Origin: Acanthococcus lagerstroemiae
Lineage: Eukaryota; Arthropoda; Insecta; Hemiptera; Eriococcidae
NCBI GenBank assembly: GCA_031841125.1
Contig: CM063106.1
Coordinates: forward strand, 40,792,001 to 40,856,000
Direction: 5' to 3'
DNA: 64,000 nucleotides
A model generated the notes under the pieces. That model was not told the origin of the DNA and ran no database searches. It was given only the letters and a program-made list of their open reading frames with translations. This document shows positions 57,888 through 64,000 of the stretch, piece by piece. The translations under genes were made by a program, and so were the position numbers. The stretch's first letter is position 1; the number at the start of each line of letters is the position of its first letter.

Positions 57888-60788
57888 TCACGAGGCTGGT
57901 GTCGCCGTCGTCGAATCAACAGGGTAAGTAGCCGCCGGCGTATTTAAGCTGAATAAATTCGTCACTGTTGATACGAAATTGTGGCTCGTGCCGCTGGGCT
58001 GTTGCACGGTGTACCTCGTGTTGGACACATTCTTCGTATCTCCGAGCAGACTAAAATCGTATGTCACGTCACTGCCGCCAGTGACATTGGCCGCACGTTC
58101 TTGACCGTTGTAGTACAAAGACACGTTCGTCTTTTTGGCACCTTTCTTGGACTCTTTCACTTGGCGCTGCGCCCTCTCTTCGCTGTTGCTAAGCTCGTCG
58201 GCATCGCCGTCCTGGAGATCCTTGTTGAGGTACAGCACGTTATTCGAGCCGGCAGTCAGCAGCTGCTCCGACTTATCGTAGAAGCCGCCAGGGTGGCCGC
58301 CATGGTGTGGATTTTGATGCTCGATGGCGGACAAAATATCTTGCAGAAGACCATTCGACAGCACTTGGTCGTGAGGTATTCCCGGCAACCCATTGGCGCC
58401 GCCATCGGCGGACTGTATCTGCAGCGTGTACTGCCCGTGGTTACCCTGAACCGGGTATTCTTGCACGGCACCGTGAGACGGAAGCTCCAGCGACTGCGAC
58501 TGCGAGAGGGCGTGCTCGTTTATTCCTAGTGACTTGAAAATTGACTGAAATTCTGGATTGTCTGCCGATAACCCCTGGTAACCCTTAAAATAGGAACTCT
58601 GATCGCCGACTGATCCGGGAGACGATGGCACGTTGAAAAGCTGTTCGGGGGGAGCACCGTACGAGTTGGCCGGCCCCACAGAATTATCTAGACTGCCTAT
58701 ACTACTTGGAACGCTTTCGGTGTGTTCGACTATGTCGTTCGACGGCGATGTAGGGCCGCTGTAACTCGTACTCGCTGACGGATACCCCGACTGCGAAAAG
58801 TCGGGCCCCGTTGGACCTGATGGCCCTGGGTACGTGCCTTGCGGCTTATCGTTAATCTGTGAATACTGCACATTCGACGAGTGTTGGTTATACTGAGACC
58901 CTTGAGGATGATGTGGAACTTCTAAGTCGTGAGAGGGTTTGGGCGGCACCTCAAAAGACGGAGAATCTTTTGAGCTCGAGTAGTCAGCCGAGTAATCGGA
59001 CTGATACGACGATTTAGACACTTCCGGTACCGCCGGTGGAATGTAACGTTGGCCCGAGAACGTTGAATGACTTGGCCCGTAAGGACCGTTCGTTTCCAGC
59101 ACTCCCGGTGGCACCGGAGGTCTGAATTTGATCGGCGTCTTCGGCTGCAAATTCGGCCCGTCGATTTGTTTACCCGATGGTACTCCGTAAGCCAGACCAT
59201 ATTGCGGTTGCGGGTAGTTAATATTGGAGCTGCTTAAATCAGGCGGCGTTCCGCAACATCCATTCGCGTTGAACTGACCGGTCGAATGATCGCAGTTGGC
59301 ACCGCCGTGCGGAGGCACGCCATAAGAGCCACTGGGGAATCCAATGACCGTGGCCCCGCTGTTGTAGGAGGTCAACGTCTGGTGGCCGAAGTTCGAAAGC
59401 GGTTTCACGAAATCGTAATTCGGACTTACAGGCTGCGGTATTGGCGGAGACAGACCCTCGTAAAAGTTTGAAGCGATCAGCAGCGGCTGCTCTGGTGGCT
59501 TCACGTCGTTACAACACGGTGCCGGCTGCGCCAAGTGATCAACGTGAGTGTCTAGTGCGCCTTGCGTTAAATGAATGTCCTTGAACTCTGGCACCTTCAT
59601 TGGCCGCCAACCGTCGTAGCTGATGATCGGTGGTGTTGGTGGTGCTTGTATCCCGGGTGCGTGGAAACCGCCGCCAAATAAGCCTCCGGACTTGAAGTTC
59701 GGGAATAATAGTCGACTGGGGAATATACCTTCGACTTTCGAAGGTGCTCCATAGCTGGGTTGTGGAGGTAAGTACGTGCTTGGTGGGTGATATGGTATTT
59801 TGTGTGGCGGATTTGGTGGTCCGTATTCAGGTTGCGGCGGTCCGTATTCTGGTTTTGGTGGTCCGTATTCAGGTTTTGGTGGTCCGTATTCAGGTTTGGG
59901 TGGTCCGTATTCAGGTTTGGGTGGTCCGTATTCAGGCTTTGGTGGACCGTATTCTGGCTTCGGTGGACCGTACTCTGGTTTTGGTGGACTGAACTCTGGT
60001 TTTGGCGGACCATAATCCGGTCTTGGCGGTCCGAATTCAGGTACTCCGTAGTCTGGTTTCGGAGGTCTGTATTCCGGCTTTGGGAAGGAAGGTGTTCCAT
60101 AGTCTGGCCTGGGAGGTGGAGGTCCGTACTCAGGTTTTGGAGGTCCGTAGTCTGGTCTCGGTGGTCCGTAGGTTGGCTTTGGAGGGCCGTAGAATGGCTT
60201 TGGAGGAGGACCATACACCGGTTTAGGAGGCGGTAAAGGTGGGCCGTAGATGGGTTTTGGTGGCGGAGTTGGAGGACCGTAGAAAGGTTTTGGTGGCGGA
60301 GTTGGAGGACCGTAGATAGGTCTCGGATGTGGATAGTAGAAAGGTCGCGATGGCGCAGGTGGCGGTAAATAAGATGGTTTTAGAGAAGGACTGTAAGAAG
60401 GACCTTGAGGGTACGGTGGCTGTGGCAACGCAGGAGGTCCGTAGTCGAGACCAGGATTTGAGGGTGGTTCATAAGAGTACCCGGAGGAATCCTTGTGGCC
60501 AAATCCGGGATCTGGGTCCGGTGGACTAAGACCGGCGTCACCGTAATCATCACGAGGAGCACTTAGCGGGAATACGGGTGTGGTGGCTTCGAAGTTCGAG
60601 ACTCTGGACTCAATGTCGTCCGATTTCAGCGGCGGATGGTCGACGCTGTTGGAGATCGGCGCTCCGTGTTCGTCCGTCTGCACTGGAACTTCTCGTCGAT
60701 TCGTGGATTTCGCATCGCTTTTCTGATTGACTACGGCCGAGGTGCACGCGAATGATGCCACGAAGAACAGTACCACCACCTGAAACAT
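57888..60788 (-). CDS. Secreted proline-rich, cuticle/extracellular-matrix-like protein with GPPKPEY repeats
   Basis: The protein has 966 residues. It starts with a hydrophobic signal peptide ([18 protein letters not shown]), so it is predicted to be secreted. Residues about 105-345 are proline/tyrosine-rich: PPPKPxYGPP modules, then about eight contiguous GPPKPEY-type heptads (59818-60000), suggesting an extended, possibly cross-linked structural protein. Two vicinal Cys pairs follow ([14 protein letters not shown]). The C-terminal half is Ser/Gln/Gly/Pro-rich with a RAQR dibasic-type site, lysines (KESKKGAKK) and N-X-S/T sites (NVS, NVT). No chitin-binding Rebers-Riddiford motif was seen, so a cuticular or eggshell role is inference. 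ATG at 60788 has A at -3. The alternative is that TTATGTTTCAG is a splice acceptor after a CTAAC branch-like site, with the start further upstream; the ATG-free leader favours 60788. Antisense frames here are shadows. Confidence 0.85.
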   Translation of the reverse strand: MFQVVVLFFVASFACTSAVVNQKSDAKSTNRREVPVQTDEHGAPISNSVDHPPLKSDDIESRVSNFEATTPVFPLSAPRDDYGDAGLSPPDPDPGFGHKDSSGYSYEPPSNPGLDYGPPALPQPPYPQGPSYSPSLKPSYLPPPAPSRPFYYPHPRPIYGPPTPPPKPFYGPPTPPPKPIYGPPLPPPKPVYGPPPKPFYGPPKPTYGPPRPDYGPPKPEYGPPPPRPDYGTPSFPKPEYRPPKPDYGVPEFGPPRPDYGPPKPEFSPPKPEYGPPKPEYGPPKPEYGPPKPEYGPPKPEYGPPKPEYGPPKPEYGPPQPEYGPPNPPHKIPYHPPSTYLPPQPSYGAPSKVEGIFPSRLLFPNFKSGGLFGGGFHAPGIQAPPTPPIISYDGWRPMKVPEFKDIHLTQGALDTHVDHLAQPAPCCNDVKPPEQPLLIASNFYEGLSPPIPQPVSPNYDFVKPLSNFGHQTLTSYNSGATVIGFPSGSYGVPPHGGANCDHSTGQFNANGCCGTPPDLSSSNINYPQPQYGLAYGVPSGKQIDGPNLQPKTPIKFRPPVPPGVLETNGPYGPSHSTFSGQRYIPPAVPEVSKSSYQSDYSADYSSSKDSPSFEVPPKPSHDLEVPHHPQGSQYNQHSSNVQYSQINDKPQGTYPGPSGPTGPDFSQSGYPSASTSYSGPTSPSNDIVEHTESVPSSIGSLDNSVGPANSYGAPPEQLFNVPSSPGSVGDQSSYFKGYQGLSADNPEFQSIFKSLGINEHALSQSQSLELPSHGAVQEYPVQGNHGQYTLQIQSADGGANGLPGIPHDQVLSNGLLQDILSAIEHQNPHHGGHPGGFYDKSEQLLTAGSNNVLYLNKDLQDGDADELSNSEERAQRQVKESKKGAKKTNVSLYYNGQERAANVTGGSDVTYDFSLLGDTKNVSNTRYTVQQPSGTSHNFVSTVTNLFSLNTPAATYPVDSTTATPAS
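59818..60000 (-). repeat. 21-bp coding tandem repeat (GPPKPEY)
   Basis: About eight near-identical 21-base units, on the plus strand of type GGTGGTCCGTATTCAGGTTT, encode the heptads. The outer units differ (PQPEY, PEFSPP). Near-identity at synonymous sites suggests recent slippage or gene conversion. Copy number is likely to vary between alleles. Confidence 0.85.
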
Positions 60789-61234
60789 AATTGCGAGTGG
60801 TTAGCCGGCTTGATTTGATAATGAAACGGTTATGACAAAAGACACGACGACGGAGTGTTTTACGATTGGTTTTCAATTTAGACGCGAGTAAGTTCGATAA
60901 TATGAGAATAAGTGACTCAATAAAAATGAAAGTTAGGAAGACGAATAGTTTAATCAAACGGTAATCGATAATTCAAATGGATTGCCTCCAGACAAAAGGC
61001 GTATATGTATATTGGCGACGCGTCGGTTTCAGTGATTCCAAAAGATGAACTGACAGTGCAATGTGTGTCTGGTGGTATGTACACGTTGACGTCAGGTCAA
61101 GGCGATAGGTTTCGCGTGCTTGATGCAGGCGATGACTGGGGTCACAGCGGTCACGATGTTGGAAAAATGGTCGGTATAAATGTAAACCCTTGAGTGATGC
61201 GTTCAGACGTTCACTCGTTGAAGTGAAAATGTCG
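60789..61234 (-). other. Probable ATG-free 5' leader of the proline-rich gene
   Basis: From 61263 down to 60789 (475 bases) the minus strand contains no ATG, while the plus strand of the same interval has 18. About seven would be expected by chance on each strand. This fits a long leader kept free of upstream start codons and supports 60788 as the start. Introns within it cannot be excluded. Confidence 0.45.
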
Positions 61235-61271
61235 AGATGATACTTGAGTGGTATGGGGGTGACCATTTATA
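61235..61271 (-). promoter_or_regulatory. Putative core promoter: TATA box and initiator
   Basis: On the minus strand CGTATAAATGG places TATAAA at 61271-61266. An initiator-like TCATCT follows, with its A at 61238, 33 bases from the first T of the TATA box. Spacing and motifs match insect TATA/Inr promoters. It would drive the proline-rich gene with a leader of about 450 bases. A second TATAAA-like sequence near 61303 is the alternative. Confidence 0.4.
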
Positions 61272-62989
61272 CGCAAGAATCAGGAAGTTCGACTAATTTA
61301 TAAAACGAAAATCGGTAAAAATTCTTCAATTTCATGTTTTTGATGCAGGTAAATGACCTATAACCCTTTTAGTTTCCGAAAGTTGCTGGACTTGAGGAAC
61401 CATAGTGACTTAATTACTTTCTTCGTTGCGAAGCGGGGTTTCGATCTACCCAGCCAATAAATCATGTAAATGACGACTGAATTTTCGAGCCTCTGTTTAC
61501 GACTATTCCGAGAGACTGTATGGGTGAATTTATCAACACAAAAACACAATCGAGATAATAGCTCAAAGTTACTCGTTATTTTCAATATGCAGCGTCGACG
61601 CTGGTGTTGTTTGATTTCTCCTCGTAGGCGGTAAAAATATTATGCTCTCTGTACACTCGACGTCCGTTCCTTTATTGATTTTTTGAGGACCCCGTCTGGC
61701 GTACCGACTCGCAACTGGATAAGTTCTACGACCGCGGACCGCTTTCCATGTTCGGAAGCCAGGGGCATCTAACCAGGACTCCCAAGTTCAGTGTAAATAC
61801 GTACTTTCACATTCATCGACGTCGTATTATGTTTGCACTCTGGACGGTGGACGCTAATAAATGTGCTATTGAGGAAGTTCAAGTCGATTTCTACTTATTC
61901 GCGGACTAATGCCGCATTACCAGAAAGTAAAATATGAAGAATTATAAGCGAACGTGGGTAACAGTATCGTTAAGGTGATGAATTAACACACCCTGTATAT
62001 ATGTATATGTAGAATACACAGTTGCACATCATAGAAAGTATGGGCATGGTGTACATATTCTGGTGCTGCAAGAGTCTGCGTCGTGTCGGAAACAGACGAG
62101 ACGTCAAAGAATTCGGTGGAGTCATTATAAAAAATTATTCTGGCGACGACATTAACTCGTTGGTCGAGAAATTTAAAGAATTTTACTTTTTAAAGTAATT
62201 TACCGTCAATTTTGTTGAATTTTCTTTTTCATTCTTTCTTTTTCTCTTTTTCTTATGTTAGTTAAATTACATTTAATATTGAAGGAAACTTTCGTGGTTG
62301 ATGCCGCGTTTTCGCTTCTTTTTTTTCTCTCTCTCTCTCTCTCTCTCTTTCATTCTGGTTGTAAAAAGTAGGGTTCAAATACAATTCCATTAAAAAAAAA
62401 CTGTTTTCCTTCGAGGCTTAGTGTTGAATAATCTGAGAACTTGAGGTCTGTGAATATAATGAGTTTTGTGATTGGAATGCAGTTAAATTAATTTAGAATT
62501 GAGTGTTGAGTTCGTTAATACGATGGCACAGAATTGTGTGACTGTAGGCTTAGCGACAATATGATGAAAATAATAAATTACAGGATTTTAAAAACCTTGC
62601 ATTCGGCGTATATTGTTGAATGAATCAATGTATAATAATATGCACAAATAAGGTAAGTTAAGATCACTTTTGAATTTTTCTTTTTTGGCGTTTCAGGTAA
62701 GGTTTCCAAGACTCATCATGAACCAAACTTATGGACCGTCTATGACCGTTCTTTTTCACGACAGGACATTTTTATAGAGCAATAAGTACAATTCTGAACC
62801 TGAGCACAAATATAAACTGCCCCCTATGGATCGTTTCAAAAATGAAGACACCGTGACGTTACAGCCAAACAACTTGGTAGGAAGCTTAAGCTAGAAGTAT
62901 ATGGAGGAATACCGTTTCAATGCATTTTCCTCGAAAATCATGAATTAAAATGAAAATATCCTCAGAACATCATTTGTAGCTAGAGGCGA
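61272..62989. other. Upstream flank, no second gene seen; (CT)n at 62326-62347
   Basis: Open frames are at most about 75 codons. It contains the CT microsatellite at 62326-62347. If the TATA box is correct this is the upstream regulatory side of the proline-rich gene, but I see no strong motif cluster. Confidence 0.4.
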
Positions 62990-63310
62990 AACTTGACTTT
63001 CAGTTTGGGAGGGAAGGGGGTGTGGAGAAGGAAAATTTGCCGACAAAATTTTTTTTTAACTAAAAATTTGCTGGCAAAATTTTTTTAAAGATGGAAAATT
63101 TACCGATTTTTCAATCAAAATATTTTTTAATTGAAAAAATAAAAATAAACGAACAAACAAACGTTCCTAGTAAATGAAAAATTCAAATGAATAGCTTCAA
63201 AATTTTCCAATTGCCACAATTTTGGAGGTGTTTCACCCCCCATAGTTTCGTCCCTACAAATGCAGATTGGAACCTTATCCCCCAACCATTCACATTTGCG
63301 CACATGAGCA
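62990..63310 (+). repeat. AT-rich dispersed repeat family, copy C
   Basis: This is the longest of three copies (others 25159 and 25808). It contains GACTTTCAGTTTGGGAGGG, AAATTTGCCGACAAAATTTT, TTTTTCAATCAAAATATTTT, AATGCAGATTGGAACCTTAT and CACATTTGCGCACA in the order seen in copy A, plus the CCGACAAA block of copy B. The 86-codon minus-strand frame at 63127-63387 is not supported. Confidence 0.6.
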
Positions 63311-63469
63311 TATCCTGTGCTGGGAGGGTTAAGCTGGACGGATGTTAGGAATTCTTGAGAGGAACACACAACTTCCTTTACAAACAAAGGCGGTCGTTAT
63401 TTACTCTTGGTGATCTTTTTATATGAATTTCCTCTTATTCGTCTCCTAAACTGGTTTATGAAAACATTA

Positions 63470-63700
63470 AATAAGATATCGAAACAAAGATTTTTTGGCT
63501 TGCATATTTCCAAAATTTATTCACGTCTGTTATCCGAGCCCGATTTGTTTTTCGAAATCTTAATTTCACTTTACTTAGAAAATTGAGCAAAGTATCAAAG
63601 TGGGATCTTCGAGTTTGTACCACTCAGTTCCAAAATTTATCTGATTTTCGAGTAGACCTTGATTTCAGCCCCAAAATTTGCATTTCCTTCTTTAAAAAGC
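63470..63700. repeat. Diverged relatives of the 52000-52730 array
   Basis: Blocks AGATATCGAAACAAAGATTT, GCAAAGTATCAAAG and GATTTCAGCCCCAAAAT match blocks of the 138-bp array at 52000-52730 in similar order. The copies are too diverged for a firm boundary. Confidence 0.35.
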
Positions 63701-63873
63701 CCCATTCAACTCCATCGAAATCAATGAACGCATGGTATCGCAAGATATTCTTTTTTTTTTTGGAAAACTAACCCGACAGTTCAATAAGATTTTTGTTCCA
63801 ATTCCGATTTGGTCCTTGAAGAAACAGAAGGAATTTGTCTTATATGAAAAGAAATCTCTGTCATTTTCTGAAT

Positions 63874-64000
63874 CAGGGCCGGTTTTAAGTACTTTGTCGC
63901 CTGGGCTGCAGTATTTTTGCCGTCTTAGTTTTTTTACATCCCCCCTCCTGCTAATGTTTTTTTTGGTCGTCGCAAATGTGCCGCTCTGGGCTGCAGCCCA
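63874..64000. mobile_element. Left end of a CAGGGCCGG-type hAT MITE, cut by the window edge
   Basis: CAGGGCCGGTTTTAAG at 63874 is a common terminal sequence of hAT-type elements. C-rich runs follow, as in the element at 55859. The right end is outside the window, so neither length nor target duplication can be given. Confidence 0.5.

Noticed and set aside
57981..58529. 182-codon plus-strand frame
   Set aside because: It lies entirely antisense to the minus-strand CDS, has atypical composition and no domain; it is a shadow frame.
59744..60236. Long plus-strand frames opposite the proline-rich repeat, including a [17 protein letters not shown] frame that resembles resilin
   Set aside because: They are antisense shadows of the 21-bp repeat, which has no stops in several frames. 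There is no start context, signal peptide or independent support.

Overview
The window looks like gene-poor, repeat-rich nuclear DNA of an arthropod, most likely an insect and possibly a hemipteran. This rests on its AT-rich, homopolymer-rich composition, on decayed non-LTR retrotransposons of three types (RTE-like, RNase H-bearing I/LOA-like, R1-like), on a mariner-like transposase relic of a type common in insects, on many small inverted-repeat elements (several with 8-bp target duplications), and on one secreted, cuticle-like proline-rich protein. The species cannot be named from the sequence. No operon, Shine-Dalgarno pattern, CRISPR array, rRNA gene or convincing tRNA gene was seen.

The only confident host gene is at 57888-60788 on the minus strand. 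It is a single open frame of 966 codons with a signal peptide, a proline/tyrosine-rich section built on a GPPKPEY heptapeptide, and a Ser/Gln/Gly-rich C-terminal half. Upstream there is a TATA box with an initiator-like site (61235-61271), then 475 bases with no ATG on the coding strand, against 18 ATGs on the other strand. This fits a long 5' leader kept free of upstream start codons.

The rest, left to right: 2147-2541 two small inverted-repeat elements; 2791-3290 a mariner-like (DUF4817/DDE) transposase relic missing its middle; 4640-4975 a faint 10-11 bp periodic repeat; 8685-10207 a palindrome and a long open frame between copies of a 16-bp motif; 13000-14912 two adjacent elements whose terminal motif is repeated inside them; 17681-18370 a 0.7-kb element with matching ends; 18450-18567 an AGTTACCC cluster; 18600-19400 a pentamer repeat split by an insertion; 21852-22062 and 30846-32346 arrays with a 10-11 bp period; 25159-25985 AT-rich dispersed repeats with a third copy at 62990-63310; 27497-27644 a hAT-type MITE; 28347-29523 a 5'-truncated RTE-like LINE with its target duplication; 33526-34013 another iterated-motif element; 34925-36255 and 39112-39925 the two halves of an RNase H LINE, separated by 2.9 kb that includes homopolymer-smeared and random-looking sequence; 43487-43741 a tandem duplication; 45056-47350 an R1-like LINE; 47676-50929 two related 270-bp MITEs; 52000-52730 a degenerate tandem array; 55859-56768 two more MITEs; 63874-64000 the left end of another.

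The mobile elements carry frameshifts, stops or truncations wherever coding parts are visible, so none looks autonomous. The features do not form a pathway: this is one structural-protein gene beside a graveyard of transposons. The parts most worth a second look are the iterated-motif elements, the arrays with near-helical periodicity, the random-looking island inside a broken LINE, and the ATG-free leader of the gene.
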